A stretch of DNA of 64,000 nt from Zhengitettix transpicula (GCA_037074705.1 CM073590.1:36851895-36915894), one strand, 5' to 3'. Positions 35,161-47,130 are shown, numbered from the stretch's first letter. Notes: generated from the sequence alone by a model not told the origin. Translations and numbers: made by a program.

Positions 35161-35960
35161 GTAAGTGGTGTGTTTTCTCATTCGAACGAAGCAGAGCAGT
35201 GCTGCAGATGAAAACGTTTGAAATCTCCCCAGCAGAACCGTCGGCATTGTTAGTTGGAAGCATGAAGTGCGTCTGAGGCTCTTGTAGATTAATCAGTTAA
35301 GAGTAGCAATTACAAAGATTTTGCGCACAATTACCCCGGGCGTTGTTATCGGGGCGCGTTAACTACGTCCGGACCCTTCCCGCTCTTGCCGTCCAAATCG
35401 ATGGCTAATTCAGCGGACGTGTCAAACGCAGGCCGTGGACTTATTTTAAAATTAAAGTGCGCCATCGTCATACCTGTAGGGCGTAATCCCTTTATACAAG
35501 TCATAAAAGCGTTTTTACGTCCGTGGTTGTGTGTGTGTGTAACGTCGTTACAAGCCGAGACCCGAATTTCGGCTAGCACTTGCTAATTTCTGAGTTAGTA
35601 ATTGGCTTATATAGCACGGCGATTTCCTTTCTTCGCCCGTATGGAGAGGGTTGGCGTGGCTAATTCGCAGTTTTGCTAATCAATGGCGGTACGGCCACTG
35701 GACTCCCGTTAAAAATGGGGAATAAATAGCGCGTCGTAACATTAATGCTAATCTAGGTTGTGAGGACGGCGCAGTCTAGTTAACTCGTTCATTCATACAT
35801 GTAAATCATAGTTATATTAATTGCCTGAATGTAGGCCTGGGTAGTTTGGCATGGTAATTACATCAACGGGTAGTTTGTATTACGAAATTAAAGCGTCGGT
35901 GCTATGAAACTCACGAAAAATTCCAGTCTCCGCAGTCAGCCATTAGCCGGGGGGAGTAAT
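35161..35960. promoter_or_regulatory. Possible conserved regulatory block
   Basis: The longest GC-raised block (core 35320-35770). It is CpG-rich (CGGGGCGCGTTAACTACG) with many homeodomain-type sites (GGCTAATTC, GCTAATTTC, AGTAATTGGC, GCTAATCAATGG) and Hox/caudal-like cores (CTTTATAC, CATAAAAG). Open frames on both strands (66 and 77 residues) overlap each other and look incidental. It has no match to the repeat families here. A (GT)6 run lies at about 35528-35541. Enhancer or promoter function is inferred. Confidence 0.35.
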
Positions 35961-36420
35961 AATAATTTTTCACATTAAAAATGTATTTAAATATTTTATC
36001 ATATGTAAATTCCAATCATTAAAATGTGAAATATGACACAAATTCAAATGCTATTTACGTAGCGTTGACTATAGTGTTCTTGGCATTTTATTAATGTCTC
36101 ACTAATCAATATTCGGATATTGTCTAATTTCAACGGCTCGGTAAAGTCATTTACAAACGACGTTTTTTTTGTATTTATTATTACCAAATTAGGGAATTTG
36201 CCCAGTTGCAGGTTTTATGATGAAAAAAACAGACATCATAAAAATATTAACGTAACAAGAAAATAAATTGGAGTTCTCTCATTTCATCACATTAATAAAT
36301 CATCTCAATTCATGGTATGTCCGATCTTCTTTATTAATACTTTTGTATTGTTATCTAAGTCTCAAGTATTGTTGCAGGCAAAGAATTCGTTTAGCATATT
36401 GACAATTGTTTTCAATATGA
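35961..36420. other. AT-rich non-coding stretch
   Basis: Nothing recognised. Confidence 0.5.
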
Positions 36421-36990
36421 CATACCACTTTCGGATATATTCCCACACACAATCCCACTGATCCTCTACCTCCTCCATATACCGGCCGAAGTGCATTGCG
36501 TATTTTGTTCTCTACTCTTATTCTGTCCGGAAAGAACGAAATATTTAGAAATAAACATGATATATTATTTAAATAACTTGATTTAAAGACGGTGGAGATA
36601 AATTTAGTTGTTATATTAAAGAATTATATTATCATTTATATTAATAAATTCAGTGACATCTACAACTCCAGATTTGACTCCAATCACGGTTGCTCCTCTA
36701 CCATGCCGAAGGGCTTGAAATTATGCACAAAAACATCTGGAGAAACACTCACTATCTTTCCGTTTGAATCCGAAAAATTTTCTTCGACAAAATATATCGA
36801 CCGTCTTAACGTGCTTGAAAATTTCCACCCCAATCCCTGGGGTAGTAGTACAGTGTTTGTTTAATGTTCGAAAGGAACACGTGTACGAAACTTGGTCATT
36901 TTTCTCCAGAGGGAGTAGATTTGAATGCGGAACAGACACACAAACACACGTAGTCTATTTTAATTACTACAAGATAGATTGAACCGCTTG
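36421..36990. other. Mixed-composition stretch with overlapping open frames
   Basis: Frames of 72-90 residues overlap on both strands at 36592-36982. None shows a recognisable motif. It may be a decayed repeat or unique DNA. Confidence 0.3.
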
Positions 36991-38090
36991 ATGAGCTGAG
37001 AATCTTTTATTAGATGTTACAGTATTGTATTTATAACTTGTCCCAAATCTTTTCAGAAAAAGGCAATTTGAAAAAGAATAGACTTCTTCATATTCAACAA
37101 CGCAGACTTTCCAGGTGATATCGAAAAAAACTATTGATTTGTTAAAAGATTCTCGGTTTATTAACAAGGTAATTTATTTTTATTAAAACACAATATTTAT
37201 GCAAAATTCATCTCGACCGTCGTCAGGAAATAGTTTTTCAGAAATATTTAATTTTGAATTTCCTATGCTGGAGCTTTCAGAAATATTTCCACAGTATTCT
37301 AATACATAAAAACCATGTATATTTTTCAATTTCAATTTATACAATTATATATATAATTATTTGTCTAACAATTTTCTATTATCATTAATTAATTCTAAAA
37401 TTCTAAAAAAATTGTTTCTTAATTTAACTATTGAACTCATCAGTTTCCAGTATAGGACATGTGCCTGTCTTTCGGAATTCCAGTAGAACAATATGACTAC
37501 GGTCCAGATGTAACATCAATATTCATACAAAAATAATAGTGATAATAAATTTAAATAATCTTAATGAAAACAGTGATGTAGTATTTTTTCATAGAACAGT
37601 CTTCAAACTAATGTTTAATAACAATATGGAGCGAGCTGTTTTTGTGAAATTTTAAATAGATTGAGGAATGACTTCGTATAAAGTAGGGTGATACTTTCAA
37701 ACAGTAGAGTAGCCAGGACACATTTTGAGAATGTGTGCGAAGAGAACACTGAACTAGAACTCGCGAAATTCTAGTCAACTGAGAGTAGCGACCAAGCTGG
37801 ATTAAAGTATATTTAGTAAAATATATATTGTAATAACAATAATATATTTATTACATAATAATGCCGATTATCGTATGCTGTACTGCAATGCTGATCTCTG
37901 GATTCACTCGCTGACACTCAATAAACGTGGGATGTAAATAATTTGCAATATTTTATGCAATTAAACCAAAGGGCCTACACGTAAGCTGAGCCTTTACGTT
38001 TACAGCATGATGCAAAAGTACGAAGTTATTTAATCATTTAAGAAAGCCTTTAGCTTCGTTTCTGTATAACATTTATATTACTTTCGTACA
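36991..38090. other. AT-rich non-coding stretch
   Basis: Nothing recognised. Confidence 0.5.
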
Positions 38091-38620
38091 TTTCGACTTT
38101 GTCGGTCCTGATTTTCCCCATTAGCGAATATTGTGTTTAGTATTCCGTGTTCGGGATAGCCACGTGTCTGGTGTTGATTGTGAGGCTGGAGGGCAACGCG
38201 TAGGACGCCGATATCAGCACGCCACAGCTGGAGGGTAATGAGACTGCTTGCGAAATTACAAAAATCCTTGCCGCGCTGGGCGTAATCAAAGCGCGACAGG
38301 TAGATATCCTTTGTTTTAGCAGAAGAGACGTCCCTAGATTTGTCCCTGTTGTTCATTTTTTTCCACTCGAAAGGCAGCCAGCTAGCAGTTCTGATTTCGC
38401 TTGTGTTCTCGATATGTATTGTTGATCATCTGAAGTGCCTCCGGTCTCGCTTGTTCTGCCGGTATCGACTTCTCCCGCAAGGCATTTAGTCCGGCCCTCT
38501 TCTTTCCCTTTCGCTGTTAATCATCGGGGAATGGCATGTAAAAGAGGGGTGGAGACGGCAACGGCGACTTAATAAGGGAGCCGTTGATTGCTTAATTGCG
38601 CAACTACTCAAAATAGCTTA
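38091..38620. promoter_or_regulatory. Possible conserved regulatory block
   Basis: GC-raised, repeat-free block. It contains a CAGCTG E-box in CCACAGCTGGAGG, TCF-like sites (GTAATCAAAGCGC, ATCCTTTGTTTT) and TAAT cores (GGTAATGAG, GTTAATCATCGG, GCTTAATTGCG). A 92-residue minus-strand frame is open without family features. The density of plausible sites resembles developmental enhancers, but this is inference. Confidence 0.35.
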
Positions 38621-39060
38621 TTTATTCTTCAATCACAGCAGTTGATGAGTTATTAACATTAATTTTATTATTTCTCAGACTTTCTTTGCGAATTAATTGA
38701 ATATTCAATCGATTGCACTTGTGTACATAGTGTCTTACAATTCGCGTAGGTTGCGAACAAATAAATATGTTGTTCAGCTTGTTAGATTTATGTGATTATA
38801 TGCATTGTGATGTTTTATTAGATACATATGAAACAAATTGATGAAAATGCTACTCGACAATAAAATACTTTTGGTTGGAATCCTCACTTTCATCTTACGA
38901 ATTGTAATAATATGACCATCGTCCCTCGGCTTTCTTAAGGGAAACCACTATTTTGGGTTCCTTTTTTTGTATGATTAGGAGACATGGTTTGACGCCTTTG
39001 GACGTTTACTGCAACCCTGAAGATTCTAAGAGGAATCCAAACGAAATCTAAAAGCCTTGA
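38621..39060. other. AT-rich non-coding stretch
   Basis: Nothing recognised. Confidence 0.5.
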
Positions 39061-39061
39061 A

Positions 39062-40135
39062 GATAAGAAACAAGCCTGTTACACAGGCTTTTGATCAAAT
39101 TTGGCACATTAGACTGTCATAAAAAAGCATTTCCTATCATGTGCTAAGATCATACATGTCAGAATGATACTCCAAATAAAACAGAACTTCATTTACTACA
39201 AGTATTATCCAATAGAATCAGGTGTGCCTCAAGGGAGTGTGTTGAGACCGTTGCTCTACATGATCTATACCTCGGATCTTCCAACTGCAAACAATGGAAC
39301 TATGACAAAATTCGCGAATAATAAAGCCTTTCTGTCAGTAAATGCTGACCCTGTAGTTGCATCACAAAATCTACTAAACCACTTGAACCTGTCATTCAAC
39401 TGCGTTGATAAATGGCAAATTAAGTTAAACGGAACGAAATCATTACAAGTTACAGTCACCACAACACGAGTAATGTGCCCTCCGGTCTTCTTAAACAGTA
39501 TTAAAATCTCAGTAAATGACAAAGTAAAGTAAGAAGGCTTACATCTAGAGAAAAAAAATGATAGGAAGGAAAATATTAAAGTGAAACTCCATCAGATAAA
39601 TTTAAAATTCAGCGAGATGCCATGGATAATAGAAAGAAGATTCAAACTATCACTAGATGATGTAGTACTGTTATACTGTATTAAGTCCAAATTCACTTAC
39701 AGTATCGGGGATGCACGAAACCCTCTAATCAAAAAGATATACACAGTTTTCTATCTCAAATACTTGCATCCATCACTTACAAACCATGGTACGTCTCTAA
39801 CTCCACCTTGTACAATGATCTTAACATACCATTCATTACCGAGGTAAGAAAGAGACTATCGGTACTCTTTTTCTAACATGTCGAAGAAACATAAAGAAAT
39901 AACAGAAATAATTAATCCCCCAATACTCAAAATAATGTGGATCTACGCAAAATATATATATGACACCATCCAACTAAACCAAACGTTCAGTGGAATGGTC
40001 AATAGAGAAAAACTCTACTGACGCTAAAAGACTATATAAAAAATATTTATTCCAATTGTATTATTCCAGTTGTAGATTGGCAATTAACAGACAAATAATA
40101 AAAACAATTAGAAAAAGTATAAAGTAAATAAATAT
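39062..40135 (+). pseudogene. Jockey-type LINE reverse transcriptase remnant
   Basis: 5'-truncated non-LTR retrotransposon in sense orientation. Blocks in order: DVTQAFDQIWHIRL (39075-39117), then after a frame change ESGVPQGSVLRPLLYMIYTSDLP. Next is the catalytic box, here KFANNKAFLS where YADD is expected, so both aspartates became asparagine. Then come WQIKLNGTKS, a thumb/C-terminal region with GLHLEKK and MPWIIERRFKLSL, and KPWYVSNSTLYNDLNIP followed by ITEVRKR (about 39780-39852). This is the layout of Jockey-clade elements. The endonuclease domain and ORF1 are absent. Stops and at least three frameshifts make it inactive. It ends in A-rich sequence near 40135. Confidence 0.9.
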
Positions 40136-40202
40136 CAGTAATATTAATTTAAAATATTCAGGTATAATTTATTATTTAACGTAGAATCTCACTAATCACA
40201 CA

Positions 40203-40738
40203 TGAAAACTCTCATGAACCACAGGATGGCAACTCCCCTTTAATAAAAAAGAAAGGGATTTAAAGAGGGGGGGATGCGGAAGAGTAGTTCAAGGTGGCCA
40301 AAAGTTAACTGGGGGCGCCGGGCTATGGTTTAAGGATCCTACTCGGCATTCGTCTAAAAGTGATGCAGCACAAACACTAGAAAACCTCCATCATGTAGGT
40401 CGGGCGTTGGGTACATGTCCAACGCCTTTCCGATGGGGAGAGAGGGGTTTGCTATGGAGACGGATCATTTCCTTCTCCATGCCTCGAGCAGTCAGACAGC
40501 CGGCCGATGTTCCAATGGGAACATCAAACAAATCTTACCGTATACCTAAGGTATGTGACCCCGGGACATAGACCTTTCTAACCAGGTAAACGTGTCTCTG
40601 GTTTTGGGAACCTTAGTCCAAAAGCGGAGCGAGGAAAAGGCATTCCCAAACGCAACCCTCCCTGTATCTCCAGAAAGGTTCTGTCTGCGATATAATAGCA
40701 CTCACATGTTCTCTTATCTATGAATTGTTTTTATTTAG
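40203..40738 (-). mobile_element. 560-bp retroposon, tandem array unit F
   Basis: First of three head-to-tail copies lying reversed. Its left edge is decayed (CTCATGAACCACAGGATGG in place of the usual CATGAGGGTAATCCACATGG). The rest is near full length, ending just before TATGAATTG and a T-rich run. Confidence 0.9.
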
Positions 40739-41306
40739 GGTAACAGGCTACATTAGGGTGGCAACTCCCCTTTAATAGCATAAGAAGGGGTTTGAAAGGG
40801 GGGATGCGAAAGGGTAGAGGAAGGTAGCCAAGGGTTAACTAGGGCCCCCGGGCTGTAGTTTAAGGATCCTACCCGGCATTCGCCTAAAAGTAATGCAGGG
40901 AAGACCCTAGAAAAACCTGCATCAGGTAGGTCTGGCATTGGGTACTTGTCCCACGCCCTTCCGATAGCGGGAGAAGAGTTTGCTGTGGGGTCGCAGCATT
41001 CCCTTCAACGTACCTCGACCAGTCTAGGAGGCAGCAGGCCAACTGTTCCAATGGGAACACATAACAACTCTTACCGTATGCCTAAGGACCGCGACCCCAA
41101 AACATACACCTCTCAAAACAGGCCGAGAAGCCTCGGTTTGTGGGAACCTTAGTTCAAAAACGGAGAGAGGAAAAGGCATCCCTAAAGGTAGCCCCTTCCT
41201 GTCTCTCCTACAAGGTGCTGCCTGCGAGAGAACATGCCTCGCAGGTACTGCCTGCGAGAGAATAGCCCTCGGAGACAAGGTCTTCTATGAATTGTTTTTT
41301 TTTTAG
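40739..41306 (-). mobile_element. 560-bp retroposon, tandem array unit G
   Basis: The most complete copy, defining a unit length of about 568 bp by comparison with the start of unit H (41309). It begins TAACAGGCTACATTAGG and includes a duplicated GGTACTGCCTGCGAGAGAA-like segment near 41214-41270. A 61-residue frame (40753-40938, minus) starting MPDLPDAGF recurs in copy A as SGLPDAGF, so its sense strand may once have been translated, or the similarity may simply reflect recent copying. Confidence 0.95.
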
Positions 41307-41581
41307 GGTAACAGGCTACATGAGGGTAATCCACATGGTGGCAGCTCCCCTTTAATAGTATAGGAAGGGATTTGAAAGGGGGGATGTGGAAGGGTAGAGG
41401 AAGGTAGCCAAGGGTTAACTAGGGCCCCCCGGGCTATATTTTAAGGATACTACCCGGCATTTGCCTAAAAGTGATGCAGGGAAAAACTGCATCAGGTAGG
41501 TCGGGCATTGGGTACTTGTCCCACACCCTTCCGATGGCGGGAGAGGGGTTAGCTGTTGGGTCGCAGCTTTCCCCACTCCGT
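41307..41581 (-). mobile_element. 560-bp retroposon, tandem array unit H (partial)
   Basis: Begins with the same T-run/TAACAGGC junction as unit G and stops after CTTTCCCCACTCCGTGA, lacking the 5' half of the element. Confidence 0.9.
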
Positions 41582-43244
41582 GAGTAAACAATTCTGAAGT
41601 TATGTTGAATGGCAAAGGAAATGTTATGAAATTATTAATTAACTGCAACACCATATGTTATTGTTTTGCTTAGTAAATTGAACAGCCTAACGTTAAGACG
41701 TGCATGCTGACAATGTTTAATTTTTATTTTTAATATTAAGACAGGTATATTTTAGGAGTGCAAATAAATGACACTTATAAATTTCCTTTATGCTTATTTT
41801 AACAATTGTTGTTTTAGAATTTGCAGCAAAATTGTTAAGTAAAGTTCCAAATATGTTATTGGCAATCAATCTTACCTTAATTGCACTACAGTGCAGCTAC
41901 TAATCCATCTTATTTAAAGTATGCAACTGTGCCTCTCCACCAATACATCTTAGTTTACCTTGGAGAGTAGACAAGCAAGCGTATCGACTAAAATTGGCAC
42001 TCTCCTACATGAAGATAAATGCGTTACCTTCCTTTACTTGTAGCTATGACATTTAATATGAGAAAAAATATACCATTTCTTTTCAATGCTGAACCCACGT
42101 TCAGTAACTAATACTTATAACATTTGAAAGTCATTTTGGAAATACAGAGTAATAAACCTTCATTTCTCATTCCAATCCATATCATTGCCACCGAAAAAGA
42201 TTTCTCAACCAAAATCCATCATTATTCCATTTCTTTATTTCAAGCCAACTTAGCTTAAAGCTAAGGACACGACTGTAGGTATCCGTCACGTTGATCATTA
42301 GTTTTAATTATATCATTAATATTACATAAGTAAAGTCAGAGCTAACTTAATGGTTAAAATATTTTTTATATTCAGTATTGAAATATCATTTACTGATTAT
42401 AGTGGATAGGAATACACATGTCACAAAGATAGAGCGTCCTTCCATAATACAACACGCATTACACATTTTAAACTTTAGTTTATTAGACATCGCTATATTA
42501 AGACAGAAAATAACTCCTGTCTCTATAAAACATTTGCTACTATGCTACAATGAATATTCTTTAGTTCATGAAAATCCTGAAAATAAACATATCGTGGTAA
42601 AAAAACTATGCTAAATGAAATAATAACAATAATAATTTTTTTACTCTACGCAGCATTCCCAGGTAAAAAAAAGAGATTAACTAGTACGCTGTACTTGCAG
42701 CAATTTTCTTTATCTAAATAAATATCAGACATTTAAAAGTTACTTATACAATATTATTATTATAATTTCTAGGATACCTAAAATTATATATTGTGAAATA
42801 CGTTTCGTAATCAATTTTAAGTTTTCCGTCTCGGCTAATTATAACATCATTTACCTCAAATTGAATAGTTGTTGGAATTGAAAATTAATTTTATGTTCGC
42901 CTCTAGGCAGCCAGAACTAGTAAAAGACACGAAAAAAATTATATAAGTTGAGTACGAAAATAGTAATATAGAAGAGTAGTTTTCTTGTCTTTTATTATGA
43001 AACACTTCCTACTGGAACACTTATTCTTTGTTAAAGAATTTAATTATTGGCGCATAAACATGTGGACATTTATCTTTAGTCTTCAACGATACGTCACTAA
43101 TAATTAAAATAATTTGTTTTAAAACAATGTGTTTCTACGTTTACAATAAATGTCCAAAATATTTTCCTTAAATATTTTCCATTAATGTTACAACTTACTT
43201 ACAGTTTGTTTTCATATATTTCACTTGAAAAATTAATTTATTTT
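41582..43244. other. AT-rich non-coding stretch
   Basis: A 78-residue plus-strand frame at 42378-42614 is without family features. Just after it lies a possible 9-nt micro-exon signal (see findings). Nothing else recognised. Confidence 0.4.
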
Positions 43245-43626
43245 AGAGTAACAGGCTACATGAGGGTAATCCACATGGTGGCAACTCCCCTTTAATAGCA
43301 CTACAAGGAAATTAAAAGGATGGTGCGCAAGGAAGCTAAGGGTTAACTAGGGTCCTCGGGCTATAGTTTAAGGATACTACGCGGCATTCACCTAAATATG
43401 ATGCAGGACAAACCCTAGAAAACCTGCATCAGGTAGGTCGGGCATTGGGTACGTGTCCCACGCCCTTCCGATGACGCGAGAGGGATTTTGCTGTGGGGAC
43501 GCAGCATTATCTTCTCCGTGCCTCGACCAGTTTAGGAGGCAGTAGGCCGACTGTTCCAATGTGAACAACAAACAACTCTAGCGTATGCCCAACTTCTGTA
43601 ACCGCGGAACATACACCTCTCAAAAC
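43245..43626 (-). mobile_element. 560-bp retroposon, copy I
   Basis: Follows a T-rich run (TTTATTTTAGAG); about 380 bp of the A-tailed side, to ACCTCTCAAAAC. A 30-bp deletion around the GATTTGAAAGG region distinguishes it. Confidence 0.9.
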
Positions 43627-44525
43627 CTCGCAGAATTTTCTCATCTCGAAAGAAATTGATTCCGCTGTTCGACTTGACCCTGTGAGATGCTTTACATGCA
43701 ACAATACTGACAGTAAGTTAGTTGAAAGTTAAACTGTTAACAAATCATGAATCGTCATGTTAATCACTGGAAAATACCATTCTTCTTATTGAAGGTTAAA
43801 ATTTCTGTAATTAATGTTGCACGTTCTTAAAACATGAATATAGGAATATTCTATTTAAGAAAATGTGCGAACATAATATTCTTGCTAGGTGTCTTATATA
43901 ATGATAGGCGTTTTTTCTGTTATAACGTATCGTAGACGAATAAATAAATGGGTTGATATGTGTGTGGCGTGCTGCATTCAGGAAGGGGTGGAACATTTTT
44001 TTATGATTTACAGAAAAAAAATGAAGTGGCCTAAGCGGACATCTGCCTCTAGAGGTGCAGTCAAACCAAAAAGTTTATGTCCTCGCCATCAAAATTATGG
44101 TGCTGAATCGAATCGTAATCATTTGTACGTATCCTATAGTCTGTTTCAAATGGGATCTGAGAATGAGAGCAAAGAATTAGACGAACGTCAATAGTGAATG
44201 ACAATCAACCCTTACTGTAACTCCGTGGAGAATAGTATGTGACATCGTCGCACGAATTTGATTCGTCGGCGCAAGAAAAACTTTCAAGATCAAATCGGCT
44301 TCCATTTGAAGAGCACTATAGAATTCTTTCGTTCTATTCTACTGAATTTTATTAAATTTATTCGAATTCTGTACAAAAAGTTCCATTAATATCTTAATTA
44401 TAAAACGGTAGAGCACGTTTTATATCTACAACCCTAGGTTAAGTTATTTACATTAATCTAAAAAAATGTTATATTACACTAAACACGTTAATATTAAGTA
44501 GGGAGATGAGAAATTACGATTCGAT
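43627..44525. other. AT-rich non-coding stretch
   Basis: A 101-residue plus-strand frame at 43889-44194 has no recognisable domain and low-complexity charge runs; treated as chance. Confidence 0.4.
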
Positions 44526-44780
44526 GCTTTGGAAAATGTATGAGAGGACCTGCTTGTGTACGAGAAGGGGCGGCGATTGCCCACATCCGGTCTGGAGTGC
44601 TCCCTCCAGCTCACACCACCCCACCAAGATTTACGGGAGCCTGCGAAAGCTCCTTAATTCCATGGGACGCGCCGAAGGATAAGAAGCTTCTCCCGCGTTA
44701 TTTCCTTGTGACTTGTTAAATCCTTCAAGTCTAAAAGAAGGTTTCGCGGATGTGAGCGCCCGTCGGTTTTGAAATGATGA
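44526..44780. other. GC-raised non-coding block
   Basis: Balanced, CpG-bearing block (GGGGCGGCGATTGCCC, GGACGCGCCGAAGG) with no open frame and no match to the repeat families; possibly regulatory. Confidence 0.3.
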
Positions 44781-45382
44781 ACTGTGAAACAAAATTTTCC
44801 TACTCTTTTATATAAATTCATTCCATTGTAAATAATCGATCAAAATTTCTTCTTGTTTTCCTTCCAGTTGAAGAATTTAACGGTGGATTCTCGTTGTATT
44901 TAAATTCATAGATCAAATAAATAATTGTCCGGTTGATCAGATACTGCGTTCATTCATAAAAAGTCCCTGCACATATCAGAGTGAAGGAAACGTATGTATA
45001 CAAAAGATGTTGTGTACACTTTCACAGTATAAAACTGCACTGAGTTTCATAAAACAATTAATATTTAAACTTTGAGAATTGTAGTTATTTAATATATAAA
45101 ATTATTAATTTTCAATATATTTTTCACTGTGATTTCAGAGAGTCCTGGGCTATAGAGTAGAAAGGTGATTAAGAACAAAAAATTTCATAAGCACTTAAAC
45201 TGAATTAGAACGCAAAATATCTATTAACTGAAAGTTAAACTACGGAGTTTTTATAAAATAATAATGAAACATGCAACTGACAATGCTAAACTATTAAGTT
45301 AAGTCGTATTTAAATAATATATGTAAGTAAAAATCGTTTATATAATTACATGGCACTTACAATTTTTTCTTTTCTTTTTTAG
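44781..45382. other. AT-rich non-coding stretch
   Basis: Nothing recognised; it ends in a pyrimidine tract that could serve the candidate exon next to it. Confidence 0.45.
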
Positions 45383-45434
45383 GTATGCTCCACCAATTTC
45401 CTCTTTCATTCAAGAAAATTCATGATGCTACATG
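45383..45434 (+). other. Candidate 52-nt internal exon
   Basis: A strong acceptor (TTTTTTCTTTTCTTTTTTAG) precedes and a strong donor (ATG then GTAAGA) follows. Two of three frames are open through; one reads MLHQFPLSFKKIHDAT. The surrounding DNA is intron-like. No protein family recognised, and such pairs of signals arise by chance in AT-rich DNA. Confidence 0.25.
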
Positions 45435-45548
45435 GTAAGATTATGTATTCAAATAAATAGCTAAGGTCGACTGAATAGGGTAAGCTCAAAAACAACGTAA
45501 CGTATTTCATTGAATTTTCATAAGTTTATTTCTATTTACTGAATGTGC

Positions 45549-45915
45549 ATAGATAGATAGATAGATTTATTCACCATTAGCCCTCTAATGAGGAATTAGG
45601 ATTCGTCACAAATGTACAGTAGATAAATTACATATAAACAGAATTAATATTAATAGGTTACACACACACAAAAAAAAAATTAATTTCTTTTCACATAAAG
45701 TCTATAGTTTGCCAAAAATTTCAAAAAAGTAAACGTAGGTTTACATGAAAGGTACAATACATTCAAATTATTTGCTACCATGATTGTATTTCTGTTAGTG
45801 GTCGCAATTGGAGCATTTATTACAAACATTGCTTGAAAGGAGCACTTTGCGATGTTGTTGAACATAAACAATGTTTTTCTTTTGACGTCTCCTTTTTTGT
45901 TTTCGTGCTTCAACG
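45549..45915 (-). mobile_element. Retroelement-like 3' end with a (TCTA)n tail
   Basis: Minus-strand reading: a 77-residue open frame to VKRN (45680), an untranslated-like stretch, then GGTGAATAAATC followed by four TCTA units at the end (45566-45549). A polyadenylation-like AATAAA immediately before a simple-repeat tail is a common LINE 3' end. The encoded residues have no motif I can name, so the clade is open. Confidence 0.4.
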
Positions 45916-46860
45916 CGTCACTTCCAACCCTACTTTCCTATATACAAACATGTATGATTTAATAAGCTGTAAAATCAAGATTGTTATATGGACACAAAAT
46001 CCCCATGTATACACATAGAATTGGTCACATTGGAATACACCACATCAAACAGTTCATTATTTATGGTTTAAAAATGATTAAGGGTTAAAATTATAATGTT
46101 TACTGACAATTTGTATTTGAGCCTCATACAAAGTTTTTAAAAATAGGTTGCATATAAAAATTAAAAACACATTTGGCCAAATAAGTCGATTATCCATTAT
46201 TTCATAAAATTACTGCCGAAATATATCTGTAAGTTCAATGAAATTTTTAAGAATAAATCGGGTTAACATTTTATTGGTCTTCGGTTGTAACCACTGGCTT
46301 ATAAATAAAGGCAGAGTTTCAATATTTGAACTAAGAATATAAAATTGTAATGCAAATGTTACAATTTTACGGTACTCTAAGCAAAACAGTTGATCATGAA
46401 AGGATTACAACAGCTTAGAGATTACAATTGTAAATACTTTCTCCTAATATTTCAAGAAAAACCATAACATGTGAAAATTGCAGCATATCCCTTAAAATCA
46501 GATAAATGCAACTGGGATCAAAATTCTCCAGTGCAGTCAGTAATTTTTGTGGCCCATTTGACCAAGGTAAAAAGTTGTAATGGTTATAACGTAACGAAGA
46601 TTGTTGCAATTATTGACGAGCTAATTTTTCGGGTTTTTCAACTAGAAGAAACCGCGGAAGATTAAATCCAACCCGTTGTTTGAATTCACTACATCCAGCA
46701 AAGTCGTTTTGCTAAACATCCATGAGCGCCTAGACTTATCCACACATACCTGAAGTCTTTTACTATTCCATACGATGAATGCAGTTTTCTATTTTCATCG
46801 TCGATGGAAACTTTTTAAAATATCTGTGACTGAAATCGCAATATTATAAAGCAGGTCAGC
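45916..46860. other. AT-rich non-coding stretch
   Basis: Nothing recognised. Confidence 0.5.
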
Positions 46861-47130
46861 TCAATCATAAACCTGTCTCTGACGTACCCTTAGCGGACCA
46901 GTTATTGTAACACTCTTGCGTTGGAATCTGAAGCGTACTTTCTCGGGTCTGCACGTGATCGCGCAGTGACGCCTGACGCCGCGGCGCTGGTCGACAGTTA
47001 GGTCTGGCGGCGCAGGACAAATTAGGCCATGACGTCAGAGAAGGTGGGGCCACGATGGGTGTGGCGCTATAACAAGTCTTTCTTCCACTCTCAAAAGTTC
47101 GCGCTAGTATCCGATATGGAAACTAGGGAT
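46861..47130. promoter_or_regulatory. CpG-rich block with a CRE palindrome
   Basis: One of the most CpG-dense stretches (ACGCCTGACGCCGCGGCG) with a perfect CREB/ATF palindrome TGACGTCA at 47030-47037 and a CACGTG E-box at about 46953. No matching repeat elsewhere in the window. It could be a promoter or enhancer. The overlapping 62-residue minus-strand frame (46865-47053) looks compositional. Confidence 0.4.
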
